From positions 1-64,000 of the forward strand of contig CAYYAQ010000006.1 in assembly GCA_964469555.1 (NCBI GenBank): 64,000 nt of DNA, read 5' to 3'. Source of the DNA: CAYYAQ01 sp964469555. GTDB taxonomy: Bacteria > Planctomycetota > UBA1135 > UBA2386. Made by a program: the position numbers and the translations under genes. Shown one piece after another: positions 29,956 to 38,977 of the stretch (positions are counted from its first letter, which is position 1; the number at the start of each line of letters is the position of its first letter). The notes beneath the pieces are model-generated. The model worked only from the letters and a program-made list of their open reading frames with translations. It ran no database searches and was not told where the DNA came from.

Positions 29956-29968
29956 ACTCCGATAGAGT
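29956..29968. promoter_or_regulatory. Candidate Rrf2/IscR operator dyad
   Basis: ACTC-CGATA-GAGT is a perfect 4+4 inverted repeat with a 5-nt spacer in the ygfZ/iscR divergent region. The geometry resembles the GACT-N5-AGTC core of IscR type-1 sites, although the half-site differs. Assignment rests on position and symmetry only. Confidence 0.35.
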
Positions 29969-30041
29969 TGAAAGAGCACCAGAATAGAGCCACTTTGGCC
30001 ATACTGATCGCGTCCCCAGGATGGTGGCCCGAAGACGCCCG

Positions 30042-30548
30042 ATGATCAAGCTCTCGAAGAAAGCTGACTACGCCGTGCTGGTGATGGCCTCGCTGGCCCA
30101 CCGCCAGCTCAAACATCGCGACGAACAGACGTCGGATGGCGCTGCAGCACTCCCGGTTCCTCCGGCGAGCGCCCACGACATCGCCGACGAAAGCGGCGTA
30201 TCACGAGCCCTTGTAGCCAACATCCTCAAGGCCCTCACCCGCGCAGATCTCCTCGAATCTGTGCGCGGCGCCAGCGGCGGATACCGCATCACCAAGCCGT
30301 TGGACGACATCAACCTGGCCCAGATCATCACGGCGCTCGAAGGTCCGATCCGGATCGTCGACTGCGCTTCTCTTTCAGAGCACCGGAGTCCCAACGTCGC
30401 CGCGCACGACTGCAGCCTCTCCGATCATTGCCCCTCCCGCAGCGCCATGCACGTGGTCCAGAACCGCATCGCGCGGCTCATGGAGGACATTCACCTTCCT
30501 GAACTTCTGCAATTCGATTACCGGAGCGCGCCAACCCTTCGCCCATGA
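30042..30548 (+). CDS. iscR: Rrf2-family Fe-S responsive regulator (IscR-like)
   Basis: A 168-residue winged-helix regulator (MIKLSKKADYAVLVMASLAHRQ, then HDIADESGVSRALVANILKALTRADLLESVRGASGGYRITK), the full Rrf2 signature. Three Cys (108, 124, 130) occupy the usual cluster-binding region; C124-x5-C130 keeps the IscR spacing but the first Cys is farther away (x15) than in E. coli IscR (x5). It heads the isc operon, so autoregulation by Fe-S status is inferred. An insertion (LKHRDEQTSDGAAALPVP) lengthens the wing region. An upstream in-frame ATG at 30021 is possible, but MIKLSKKADYA is the standard start. The stop overlaps the iscS ATG by 4 nt. Confidence 0.88.
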   Translation: MIKLSKKADYAVLVMASLAHRQLKHRDEQTSDGAAALPVPPASAHDIADESGVSRALVANILKALTRADLLESVRGASGGYRITKPLDDINLAQIITALEGPIRIVDCASLSEHRSPNVAAHDCSLSDHCPSRSAMHVVQNRIARLMEDIHLPELLQFDYRSAPTLRP

Positions 30549-31765
30549 CCGTCAAGCTCCCGATCTACATGGACAACAGTGCGACGACGCCGTGTGACCC
30601 ACGCGTCCTCGAGAAAATGTTGCCCTACTTCACCGAGACGTTCGGCAACGCCGCGAGCCGAAACCACAGCTTTGGCTGGGCCGCGGAGAGCGCTATCGAC
30701 GTCGCACGGGAGCAGGTCGCCGCGCTGCTTTCGGCCAACCCCAAGGAGATCGTCTGGACCAGCGGATCGACCGAGGCGAACAACCTCGCGATCAAGGGCG
30801 TGGCGGAGATGTACCGCGCCAAGGGCAACCACATCATCTCCTGCGTCACCGAGCACAAGGCGGTCATCGATCCGCTGAAGCATCTCGAGTCCGATGGTTA
30901 CGAGGTCACCTTCCTCGGAGTCGACGGTCAGGGCAACATCGACCTCGCCAAGCTCGAAGCCACGATCACGGACAAGACGATCCTGATCTCGCTGATGGCA
31001 GCGAACAACGAGTCCGGCACGCGACACGACATCGATGCGATCGGCAAGCTCGCCAAGGCGAAGAGCGTCCTCTTCCACTGTGACGCGACCCAAGCCGCTG
31101 GCAAGATCCCACTCGACGTCGAAGCGATCGGTGTCGACCTCCTGTCACTTTCCGCGCACAAGTTCTACGGCCCCAAGGGCGTCGGCTGTCTCTACGTCCG
31201 CCGCCGCAAGCCGCGCGTGCGCCTGACCGCGCTCCTCGACGGCGGTGGCCACGAGCGCGGCATGCGCTCTGGCACGCTGAACGTCACCGGCGTGGTCGGG
31301 ATGGGCGAGGCCGCGAGGCTGTGCATGGAAGAAATGCCGACCGAAATTCCGCGCCTGACCGCGCTGCGCGATCGGCTCGAGGCCCGCGTCCGCGCACGGA
31401 TCGACGATGTCGTCCTGAACGGCAACCCAGACTTCCGACTCCCCCACCTCAGCAACCTGTCCTTCTCCTACGTGGAAGGCGAATCGTTGATCATGGGCGT
31501 GCCCGACATCGCGGTATCGTCCGGGTCCGCTTGCACATCCGCCAGCCTGGAGCCGAGCTACGTGCTGAAATCACACGGGCTCGACGACGAGTTGGCTCAC
31601 AGTTCAATGCGTTTCTCCCTCGGTCGCTCCAACACGGAAACTGAGGTCGACTTCGTCGTCGAAAAAGTATGCGCAGAAGTTGAGCGGCTGCGCGAGATGT
31701 CCCCGCTCTGGGAGATGGTGCAAGAAGGCGTCGATCTCTCCAAGGTCAAATGGACCACCCACTAG
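30545..31765 (+). CDS. iscS: Cysteine desulfurase IscS
   Basis: A 406-residue PLP enzyme that removes sulfur from cysteine for Fe-S assembly. Key residues sit at E. coli-like positions: His104 (VTEHKAV), the PLP Lys206 (SLSAHKFYGPKG) and catalytic Cys330 in SSGSACTSAS, on the long mobile loop typical of group I desulfurases. The opening PIYMDNSATTPCDP and ESGTRHDIDAIGKL are also diagnostic. Translationally coupled to iscR by ATGA overlap and followed by iscU after 18 nt. Confidence 0.96.
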   Translation: MTVKLPIYMDNSATTPCDPRVLEKMLPYFTETFGNAASRNHSFGWAAESAIDVAREQVAALLSANPKEIVWTSGSTEANNLAIKGVAEMYRAKGNHIISCVTEHKAVIDPLKHLESDGYEVTFLGVDGQGNIDLAKLEATITDKTILISLMAANNESGTRHDIDAIGKLAKAKSVLFHCDATQAAGKIPLDVEAIGVDLLSLSAHKFYGPKGVGCLYVRRRKPRVRLTALLDGGGHERGMRSGTLNVTGVVGMGEAARLCMEEMPTEIPRLTALRDRLEARVRARIDDVVLNGNPDFRLPHLSNLSFSYVEGESLIMGVPDIAVSSGSACTSASLEPSYVLKSHGLDDELAHSSMRFSLGRSNTETEVDFVVEKVCAEVERLREMSPLWEMVQEGVDLSKVKWTTH

Positions 31766-31783
31766 CTACAGATTCATTCCGTC

Positions 31784-32173
31784 ATGGCATACAGCGACAA
31801 AGTTATCGAACACTACAACAATCCGCGCAACGTCGGATCCCTCGACAAGGAATCCAAGAACGTCGGCACGGGCATCGTCGGCGCACCGGAGTGCGGTGAC
31901 GTGATGAAGCTCCAGATCGAAGTCGACGCAGACGGCAAGATCAGCGACGCGAAGTTCAAGACCTACGGTTGCGGCTCGGCGATCGCCTCGTCCTCCCTGG
32001 CCACCGAGTGGCTCAAGGGAACGAGCATCGACGAGGCAGCCGAGATCAAGAACACGCAGATCGTCGAAGAGCTGTCCCTTCCGCCGGTAAAGATCCACTG
32101 TTCGGTCCTCGCGGAGGACGCGATCAAGGCGGCCATCGACGACTACAAGAACAAACAAGACCCGAGCGACTGA
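31784..32173 (+). CDS. iscU: Fe-S scaffold protein IscU
   Basis: A 129-residue scaffold with all functional residues of E. coli IscU at matching positions: Cys37, Asp39, Cys63, His105 and Cys106. The HscA recognition motif LPPVK is intact at 99-103, consistent with the hscA gene downstream. Sulfur from IscS and iron are assembled here into [2Fe-2S] clusters. The full length and Asp39 indicate the ISC type rather than SufU, which carries an insertion and lacks LPPVK. Confidence 0.97.
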   Translation: MAYSDKVIEHYNNPRNVGSLDKESKNVGTGIVGAPECGDVMKLQIEVDADGKISDAKFKTYGCGSAIASSSLATEWLKGTSIDEAAEIKNTQIVEELSLPPVKIHCSVLAEDAIKAAIDDYKNKQDPSD

Positions 32174-32174
32174 G

Positions 32175-32579
32175 ATGAGCAAAGACAAACCGAACGCCCC
32201 GATCGAAACAAGCACCGGGGATGCGCCCCCCGAGAAGGCCAAGAAGACAGTCCTCTCGATCACCGAGCGGGCCGCGAAGGAAGTCATGCACGTAATCGAG
32301 GAGAACAAGTTCTCCGCGGACACCTATGTGCGCATCGGCGCCAAGGGCGGTGGCTGTTCGGGCCTGACCTACGTCCTCGACTTCGACGAAAACGGCCCCA
32401 CCGAATTCGACATCACGATCGAACAGCACGGTGTCCGCCTGATCATCGACAAGAAGAGTTCGTTCTTCATGATGGGAACCGAACTCGACTTCAACGACGG
32501 TCTCCTCGACCGCGGCTTCGTCTTCAAGAACCCCGAGGCGACCGGCTCGTGCGGATGCGGCACGTCTTTCTCCGTCTGA
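32175..32579 (+). CDS. iscA: A-type Fe-S carrier (IscA/ErpA-like)
   Basis: A 134-residue protein of the HesB/IscA family, with the three conserved Cys at 61 (GGGCSGLTY) and 126 and 128 (SCGCGTSF). It carries a ~25-residue polar N-terminal extension not found in E. coli IscA. It receives clusters from IscU and delivers them to apoproteins. It starts one base after the iscU stop (ATG at 32175), so the pair are tightly linked. IscA and ErpA cannot be distinguished from sequence alone; the operon position favours IscA. Confidence 0.93.
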   Translation: MSKDKPNAPIETSTGDAPPEKAKKTVLSITERAAKEVMHVIEENKFSADTYVRIGAKGGGCSGLTYVLDFDENGPTEFDITIEQHGVRLIIDKKSSFFMMGTELDFNDGLLDRGFVFKNPEATGSCGCGTSFSV

Positions 32580-32619
32580 GCGCCTTCTCATCCATGCGGC
32601 AACGCGCGCTCGACGCGAC

Positions 32620-33117
32620 ATGACGAATCCGTTCGAAGTCCTCGGCCTCGACCCGCGGGTCCAGATCTCCGAAGAGCAGATCGAGACACGCTACCTGGCG
32701 CTGTCACGGGAGCACCATCCCGACTTCAACCCCGGCACGTCCTCCGCAGAGCAGGTCGCGATCTTGCAGAAGTCCGCCGAGATCAACGACGCCTACCGCA
32801 CGCTGTGCGACCCGTGGCGACGCGCGGAGGCACTGATTCGTATTCACGAGGCCGCAGCCATCGAAGAGACCAAGACCCTCTGCCCGATGTTTCTGCTGGA
32901 AGCCATGGAAGTTCACGAGTCGGCGCAGGAGTATCCCACCGACAAGCTCCCCGCACTCGAAAGACAGGTCGTAGCCAAGGTCGACGAGTACTTCGCCGAT
33001 GTCGCGGACCACATCGAGTCGAACGAGATCCGGGAGGCCGCGACGCTGCTTCACCAATCGAACTACTACCGCAAGGCTCTCGCCGACCTCCGCAACCGCA
33101 TGGACGCAAAGCAGTGA
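32620..33117 (+). CDS. hscB: Co-chaperone HscB (J-domain)
   Basis: A 165-residue protein with an N-terminal J domain (NPFEVLGLDPR, then HPD at 33-35 in EHHPDFNPG) and a C-terminal three-helix HscB domain (ALERQVVAKVDEYFADVADHIESNEI, YYRKALADLRNRM). It stimulates the HscA ATPase and escorts IscU. Length and the position before hscA match the family. Its TGA overlaps the hscA GTG start (GTGA). Confidence 0.93.
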   Translation: MTNPFEVLGLDPRVQISEEQIETRYLALSREHHPDFNPGTSSAEQVAILQKSAEINDAYRTLCDPWRRAEALIRIHEAAAIEETKTLCPMFLLEAMEVHESAQEYPTDKLPALERQVVAKVDEYFADVADHIESNEIREAATLLHQSNYYRKALADLRNRMDAKQ

Positions 33118-34955
33118 CCGACACCTCGACCGACACCGTGGAGGACATCGTCCTGGGCATCGACCTGGGCACCACGAACAGCCTCACCGCCGTGCTGGGC
33201 AAGGGCGGCCCACGGGTGCTGCGCGATCGCGACGGCGACCCGATCGTGCCGTCAGTCGTCACGATCATGGCGGACGGCACCTTCTTGGTTGGCAAGGCCG
33301 CCCGCGATCGCGCCCTCGAACTGCCCGAGCGCACGATCTACTCGATCAAGCGGCTAGTCGGACGCGCCGGCGAAGAGGTCGATGCGGAATCGAAGAGACT
33401 CGCCTACACCATTCGCCAGGGGGACCGCGGTCTCGCCCGAGTGGTCGTCGACGGCAAGGAGTACTCTCCCGAAGAGATCTCCGCGGAGATCCTCAAGAAG
33501 GTGAAGACCACGGCGGAGGCAGCGCTGTCCGCCGAGATCCGACGGGTAGTGATCACCGTGCCCGCCTACTTCGACGACGCGCAACGCCAGGCGACCCGTG
33601 ACGCCGCGCAGCTCGCCGGACTCGAATGCCTGCGCATCCTCAACGAACCCACCGCTGCGTCGCTCGCCTACGGAGTCGACGGCAGCAAGGACGGGCACGT
33701 GCTCGTCTACGATCTCGGCGGCGGCACGTTCGACGTCTCGATCCTGAAGATCAAGGACGGGATTTTCTCCGTGAAGTCCACCGCCGGCAACACGCACCTC
33801 GGCGGTGACGACTTCGACAATCTCCTCGGGGAACGTATCCTCGACGTGCTGCGCGCCGCGGGAACGAACCTCGAGACCTTGACGCCGTACGCGTGCCAGG
33901 CGATCCGGCGCAGCGCGGAGGGGTTGAAGATCCAGTTGTCGTCCGCGGAACAGGCGAGCCTGGAGATCGATCTGGGAACCGCGAGCACGCAGAAGATCAC
34001 CGTCACACGCGACGACTTCGAGGAGATGATCACCCCTTTCGTGACGGAGACGATCGACTGTTGTGCGCGCGCGCTCCGCGACGCGGGACTGACCGTCGAG
34101 CAGATGGACGACGTGGTGCTCGTCGGTGGATCGACGCGCGTGCCGCTGGTCCGCTCGAGGCTCGCCGAGTTCGCCGGATGTGACCCCCACACGCAGCTCG
34201 ACCCCGACCTCGCCGTGGGCATGGGCGCGGCGATCCAGGCGGGAGTGCTCGCGAGCGACGACCGCTCCGTCCTGCTGCTGGATGTCGTGCCGCTCTGCCT
34301 CGGCATCGAGACGATGGGCGGCGTCATCAGCAAGCTCATCATGCGCAACGCGACGATCCCCACGGCAGTGACGGAAGAGTTCTCGACGCAGGTCGAGAAC
34401 CAGACCGCCGTCGACATCAACATCTACCAGGGCGAACGCGAGAAGATCGAGGACTGCCGGATGCTCGGCGCGTTCAAGCTGCGCGGCATCCCGCCGATGC
34501 CAGCTGGGCTGCCGCGGATCGCAGTCACGTTCCTGGTAGACGCAGACGGCGTCCTGAAGGTCATCGCAAAAGAACAGCGAACCGGCGCCGAGTCATCGGT
34601 GCATGTCGTCCCGTCGTTCGGACTCAGCCGCGAAGAAGTGCGGCAAATGATGATCGATTCGATCGAGAATGCCGAGGAAGACATGGCGGCGCGTGAAGCG
34701 ATCGACCTCCGCAACAAGGCGGAAGCGATCGTGAAGGGCACGCGCAAGGCCCTCCAACTCTCGGACCTCCCGCCGGACCAGACCTTCTCCATCAAGCGCG
34801 CCGTCAAGAAGCTCGACGAACTGCTCGAAGACGGCGCAGAAACCGCGGACATTCACGAAGCGACGGAAGAACTCTCCCACCTGACTGCACAGATTGCAGA
34901 CGACGTGATCAGCTCGGCGGTGCGCAAGTCCCTCACTGGAGACCAAGGCTCATGA
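33114..34955 (+). CDS. hscA: Fe-S chaperone HscA (Hsp70 family)
   Basis: A 613-residue Hsp70. The ATPase domain shows GIDLGTTNSLTAVL, VITVPAYFDDAQRQATRDAA, EPTAASLAYG, VYDLGGGTFDVSILK and VVLVGGSTRVPLVR; the substrate-binding domain shows QGEREKIEDCRMLGAFKLRGIPPMPAGLPRI. The shortened C-terminus without the DnaK lid tail, and the operon, identify it as HscA, which releases clusters from IscU through LPPVK. The start is GTG at 33114 overlapping the hscB stop; the frame extending upstream to 32805 is antisense-like shadow within hscB and is rejected. Confidence 0.94.
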   Translation: MTDTSTDTVEDIVLGIDLGTTNSLTAVLGKGGPRVLRDRDGDPIVPSVVTIMADGTFLVGKAARDRALELPERTIYSIKRLVGRAGEEVDAESKRLAYTIRQGDRGLARVVVDGKEYSPEEISAEILKKVKTTAEAALSAEIRRVVITVPAYFDDAQRQATRDAAQLAGLECLRILNEPTAASLAYGVDGSKDGHVLVYDLGGGTFDVSILKIKDGIFSVKSTAGNTHLGGDDFDNLLGERILDVLRAAGTNLETLTPYACQAIRRSAEGLKIQLSSAEQASLEIDLGTASTQKITVTRDDFEEMITPFVTETIDCCARALRDAGLTVEQMDDVVLVGGSTRVPLVRSRLAEFAGCDPHTQLDPDLAVGMGAAIQAGVLASDDRSVLLLDVVPLCLGIETMGGVISKLIMRNATIPTAVTEEFSTQVENQTAVDINIYQGEREKIEDCRMLGAFKLRGIPPMPAGLPRIAVTFLVDADGVLKVIAKEQRTGAESSVHVVPSFGLSREEVRQMMIDSIENAEEDMAAREAIDLRNKAEAIVKGTRKALQLSDLPPDQTFSIKRAVKKLDELLEDGAETADIHEATEELSHLTAQIADDVISSAVRKSLTGDQGS

Positions 34956-35293
34956 CCGAACCGATTCGCGTGCACTTCACGATCCAGAACCGCACGGTCG
35001 AGGCAGCTATCGGCGATTCGATTCTCGAGCTCGCCGAGCAAAACGAGATCGACCTCGATCACGCGTGCGGCGGCGTGCGTGCGTGCTCGACCTGTCATAT
35101 AAAGATCGTCAGCGGCGGCGAGTGCTTCAGCGAGGCTTCGGAGGACGAAGAGGACCAGCTCGACAACGCGCGGAACCTGGACCTGACGAGCCGTCTCGGA
35201 TGCCAGGCGCGCATCGAGCGCGCGCCGGACGCCGGCGCAATCGAGGTGGAGATCCCCGCGTGGAACGTCAACCTCGGGCAGGAAGGACACTAG
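34952..35293 (+). CDS. fdx: ISC-type [2Fe-2S] ferredoxin
   Basis: A 113-residue adrenodoxin-like ferredoxin with cluster ligands Cys39, Cys45, Cys48 and Cys84 in HACGGVRACSTCH and RLGCQA, the same spacing as E. coli Fdx. It supplies electrons for cluster assembly on IscU. Its ATG overlaps the hscA stop by 4 nt, and it ends the seven-gene operon; no iscX follows. Confidence 0.95.
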   Translation: MTEPIRVHFTIQNRTVEAAIGDSILELAEQNEIDLDHACGGVRACSTCHIKIVSGGECFSEASEDEEDQLDNARNLDLTSRLGCQARIERAPDAGAIEVEIPAWNVNLGQEGH

Positions 35294-35334
35294 CCCGGTC
35301 GGATTCGCGCCGCGGAGGCCAGCATGCGGAGGGC

Positions 35335-36138
35335 ATGGAAACCCTCACCGCAGCTCTCGTCCGCACCGCCACTGTCAGCGCGCAGCGCGCAGACGTCTGG
35401 CCGCCCTCGGACTCCAGGCTCCTGAAGCTGCACGCCGATCTCAGCCCGAAGAAGAAGGGCAAGTGGGAGCATATCCCCTGGTCCGTCGACCTCCTCGCGG
35501 CCCGCCGTCGCGCGGTCAAGGAGAAGAAACCGCTCTTCATGTGGTCGAGGACAAGCGCTACGCCCACACGCCTCCCGAGGGCGGGTCGTCGTAGACGTCT
35601 ACGCGAAGGTGCTCCATGCGACGCTCAAGGCGAAGGAGACCCGCTGGAACCGCATCCAACGCACATCCATCGGTCGGGACCACCTCTGGATCACGAAGAC
35701 CGAGGTCGCCGCGCTCTGCCGCGGCGAGTGGCCGACCTCCCTCACGAACCGGATCGTGCGGTTCCACCTCATCGACAACACGCGGGGGAAGCCCCCGCTG
35801 TGGCAAGCGAGCGAAGTTGCGACCGAACCCTGGAGTTTCGAGCCGCGGCAGGGCTTCAAACGGGTCACGGGAGTCGCGCGAGCGAACGCCGACGACAACA
35901 AGCGCGGCCACCGCCTAGGCCTCACCAGACGAGTGGTGACGAGCAAGGACACGGTGACCAGGTTCGATCTCGTCGCCCTGGGTGGATATTGGGGCGGCGA
36001 CAGATGGTCGAGCGACGACCTGCCGGAAGGCGAATTCACCTTCGCGGCCGCGTTCCGCATCGCCGCCGACGACGAAGCCGCGAAGGCCCCCCGCAGGGCT
36101 CGCGCTATCTCCGTGGCTACCTGCGAACGAAGGAGTTC
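35335..36138 (+). pseudogene. Broken thioredoxin-like protein gene
   Basis: Three reading frames must be joined to obtain a sensible protein. The first ends in KWEHIPWSVDLLAARRRAVKEKKPLFMW, the opening of planctomycete thioredoxin-like proteins; the second gives VEDKRYAHTPPEGG; the third gives VVVDVYAKVLHATLKAKE through RFHLIDNTRGKPPLWQASEV and ALGGYWGGDRWSSDDLPEGEF. The central part of the thioredoxin domain, including any CxxC, is missing. The right boundary is uncertain because the third frame stays open into tkt. Internal deletion plus a 1-base shift explains it; no function can be expected as read. Confidence 0.5.
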
Positions 36139-36277
36139 AGAACTTATCCACGGATCTCCCCACCCATCCCCACCCCAGCGAGATTTGCCCTTCGACGCAC
36201 GGTTTCCGTCGCGTGGAATCCAATCGAGCCCGGCGCTAGAATCAGTCTCCAACAAGGGAATCCCGGTCAGGAATTCG

Positions 36278-38257
36278 ATGACAGTGACGCAACAAGACAC
36301 GCAGAGAATCACGGCAAACACGATCCGCGGACTTGCGATGGACGCCATCCAGAAAGCCAACTCGGGACACCCCGGTATGCCGATGGGCATGGCTGACGTC
36401 GCGACCGTCCTCTGGCTGCGGCACCTGCGCTACAGCCTGAAGGACCCACACTGGCCCGGACGCGACCGGTTCGTGTTGTCTTGTGGCCACGGCTCGATGC
36501 TGCAATACGCCTTGCTCCACCTCGCCGGATTCCCGGTATCGCTCGACGACCTCAAGCAGTTCCGCCAGCTGCACAGCTTGACCCCCGGTCACCCGGAAGT
36601 CGGCCATACGATCGGCGTCGAGATCACGACGGGCCCGCTCGGTTCGGGTTTCGGCGGCGGCGTGGGCATGGCACTCGGCGCAAAGATGGAGGCGGCCCGC
36701 TTCCAGAACCCCCACTACGAAACCCGCGTCGTCGGCATCGTGTCGGACGGCGACCTGATGGAAGGCGTCTCGAACGAAGCCGCGTCCATCGCCGGTCACC
36801 TCGCGCTCTCGAACCTCGTCTACTTCTACGACGACAACTCGATCACGATCGAGGGCGAGACGGACCTGGCGTTCAGCGAAGACGTCGCGACGCGCTTCGC
36901 TGGTCTCGGATGGCGCGTGTTGAAGACGGACGGCCATGACTACGACGACATCACTCGAGTGATGGACGACGCGTTCGCGGCATCTGACAAACCAACACTC
37001 GTGATCTGCACAACCCGCATCGGCTACGGGAGTCCGAACAAGCAGGGCACCGCCGACGTGCATGGCGCGCCGCTCGGCGATGACGAGATCGTGTTGACGC
37101 GGACCGAGCTCGGCCTTCCTGCAGAGCCGTTCCACGTGCCAGATGAAGCGCGGCAACTCTTCGCTGCCCGCGCCGAGGAAAACGAGGAGGCTCGTCAGGC
37201 CTGGCTCGATGCGGTCCTCGAGGTCGAGGGCACGCACCCGGAACTCGCAGCGCAACACTCTTCATTCCGCCAACGCGAGATCGCTGATGGTCTCCTCGAC
37301 AAGCTCGTCGAAGCTGGCGGAACCGAAGCGAGCGCCACCCGCGGCCTCTCCGGCAAGGTCATCCAGACCGCCGCCGAGTTGGTACCGTCCTTGGTCGGCG
37401 GTTCGGCTGATCTCGATCCGTCCTGCAAGACCCGGATCAAATCCTCGAGTTCGGTCAGCAAGGACGACTGCACCGGTCGCAACCTGCACTTCGGAGTGCG
37501 CGAGCACGGCATGGGTTCGATCCTCAACGGCCTGGCGCTGCACGGCGGCTACCTGCCGATGGGGAGCACCTTCCTCGTATTCGCAGACTACATGCGCGCT
37601 TCGATCCGACTGGCCGCGATCATGAAGTTGCCGGTCGGCTTCATCTTCACCCACGACAGTCTCATGGTCGGCGAAGACGGCCCGACTCATCAGCCGGTCG
37701 AACAAGTCGCCGCGCTGCGCTTGATCCCGAACTTGCATGTGTGGCGTCCTGCCGACGGCCCGGAAGTCGGCGCCGCGTGGCACGCAACCTTGACACGCCG
37801 CGATGGCCCGACGGCGATGTGCCTGACCCGCCAGGGCGTCCCCTACCTCGACCGACCCGCCAACTTCACGAACCAGGACATGGCGACCGGCGGCTATGTA
37901 ATGCACGACCCGGACGGCGCCGTGGCGACGGTGATCGCGACTGGTTCCGAGGTCGCGACGGTTGTCGAAGCGGCGACCGCGCTCGCCGAGAAGGGCAAAC
38001 CGATTCGCGTCGTCAGCATGCCGTGCGTCGAAGCGTTCCGAAGCCAGCCGTTCGACTACCGCAAGCGCGTGCTCGGCGACCTCCCGGTCCTCGCGGTCGA
38101 GATGGGCGTGCCTGACATCTGGTGCCAGTTCACCGGTGACATCGAGCGCGTTATCGGCATCGATCACTTCGGCGTGAGCGCGCCCGGCAAGGTACTGTCG
38201 GACCACTTCGGTTTCACCAGCGAGCACCTGACGCGCCGGCTCGGCGAGATGGTTTGA
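36278..38257 (+). CDS. tkt: Transketolase
   Basis: A 659-residue thiamine-diphosphate enzyme of the pentose phosphate and Calvin-type pathways. Characteristic segments are ANSGHPGMPMGMADVATVLW, FVLSCGHGSMLQYALLHLAG, SDGDLMEGVSNEAASIAGH (TPP/Mg binding), NLHFGVREHGMGSILNGLAL and TFLVFADYMRASIRLAA. Full length for bacterial TktA. ATG at 36278 is preceded by AGGAA at suitable distance. It links pentose phosphates from the nucleoside genes to glycolysis; fbp lies 10 kb away. Confidence 0.96.
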   Translation: MTVTQQDTQRITANTIRGLAMDAIQKANSGHPGMPMGMADVATVLWLRHLRYSLKDPHWPGRDRFVLSCGHGSMLQYALLHLAGFPVSLDDLKQFRQLHSLTPGHPEVGHTIGVEITTGPLGSGFGGGVGMALGAKMEAARFQNPHYETRVVGIVSDGDLMEGVSNEAASIAGHLALSNLVYFYDDNSITIEGETDLAFSEDVATRFAGLGWRVLKTDGHDYDDITRVMDDAFAASDKPTLVICTTRIGYGSPNKQGTADVHGAPLGDDEIVLTRTELGLPAEPFHVPDEARQLFAARAEENEEARQAWLDAVLEVEGTHPELAAQHSSFRQREIADGLLDKLVEAGGTEASATRGLSGKVIQTAAELVPSLVGGSADLDPSCKTRIKSSSSVSKDDCTGRNLHFGVREHGMGSILNGLALHGGYLPMGSTFLVFADYMRASIRLAAIMKLPVGFIFTHDSLMVGEDGPTHQPVEQVAALRLIPNLHVWRPADGPEVGAAWHATLTRRDGPTAMCLTRQGVPYLDRPANFTNQDMATGGYVMHDPDGAVATVIATGSEVATVVEAATALAEKGKPIRVVSMPCVEAFRSQPFDYRKRVLGDLPVLAVEMGVPDIWCQFTGDIERVIGIDHFGVSAPGKVLSDHFGFTSEHLTRRLGEMV

Positions 38258-38301
38258 TCCGCGGGCGAACCCGACCGGAGTGATCTGGTAGCTTCACGGG
38301 C

Positions 38302-38952
38302 ATGAGCCGGTTCTTCGCCCCACTGATTCTCGTTCTGTTCCCCGGGTTCCATTCGTGCAGCAGCGGAGACGATGCCAAACCGCCGATCGTTGGGGGCGGC
38401 GAGATCGCAAAGGGGTTCGAGATCCGCTTCGACAAGGCCGAGAGCAAACGGGAGAGCATTCGCCTCGCGACGACCGAGAAGGGCTTCATGGCACAGGGTG
38501 GTCCCAACGCCATCTACTGGAACCCCGCGAACAAGACGAGCGGTCGATACTCGCTGTCGGTCGAGGTGCAGCACCTCGACTCTCATCTCCACCCGCACGG
38601 CGCGGGCCTGGTCTTCGGAGGCGCGAAGCTCGCCGACCCAGCACAGGTCTACACGTATTTTCTCGTGCGGGGTGACGGGAAGTTCCTGATCAAGAAACGC
38701 GACGGTGAGAACACCGCGGAGATCACATCCTGGTCAGACAACGATGCCGTCAAGCCCGAGGATGACAAGGGCGTCGCGAAGAACAAGCTCGGTGTGGAGG
38801 TCGGTGAGAAGGAGACCAGGTTCCTCGTGAACGGCGTCGAAGTGCACCGCGCGGCAAACGAGAAGATCCACACTCAGGGGCTTTACGGATTCCGTGTTAT
38901 CCATGATCTCAAGATCCAGTTCGTGGGCTTGAGCTGCGAGGCCTTGAAGTGA
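38302..38952 (+). CDS. Lipoprotein with LamG/DUF1080-like domain
   Basis: A 216-residue protein with a lipoprotein-like signal (RFFAPLILVLFPGFHSC, lipidation Cys19), followed by a jelly-roll domain: GFEIRFDKAESKRESIRLATTEKGFMAQGG, YSLSVEVQHLDSHLHPHGAGLVFGG, YTYFLVRGDGKFLIKKR, LGVEVGEKETRFLVNGVEVHRA and GLYGFRVIHDLKIQF. The pattern is that of 3-keto-disaccharide hydrolase/LamG-like domains common in planctomycetes. Whether it is catalytic is unclear. It lies 44 nt after tkt but is unlikely to be functionally linked. Confidence 0.65.
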   Translation: MSRFFAPLILVLFPGFHSCSSGDDAKPPIVGGGEIAKGFEIRFDKAESKRESIRLATTEKGFMAQGGPNAIYWNPANKTSGRYSLSVEVQHLDSHLHPHGAGLVFGGAKLADPAQVYTYFLVRGDGKFLIKKRDGENTAEITSWSDNDAVKPEDDKGVAKNKLGVEVGEKETRFLVNGVEVHRAANEKIHTQGLYGFRVIHDLKIQFVGLSCEALK

Positions 38953-38977
38953 TGGGGGTCGGTGCTCACTCCGCCAG

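Noticed and set aside
32805..33113. Upstream extension of hscA
   Set aside because: The residues are shadow of hscB; the GTG at 33114 overlaps the hscB stop and gives the normal Hsp70 start.
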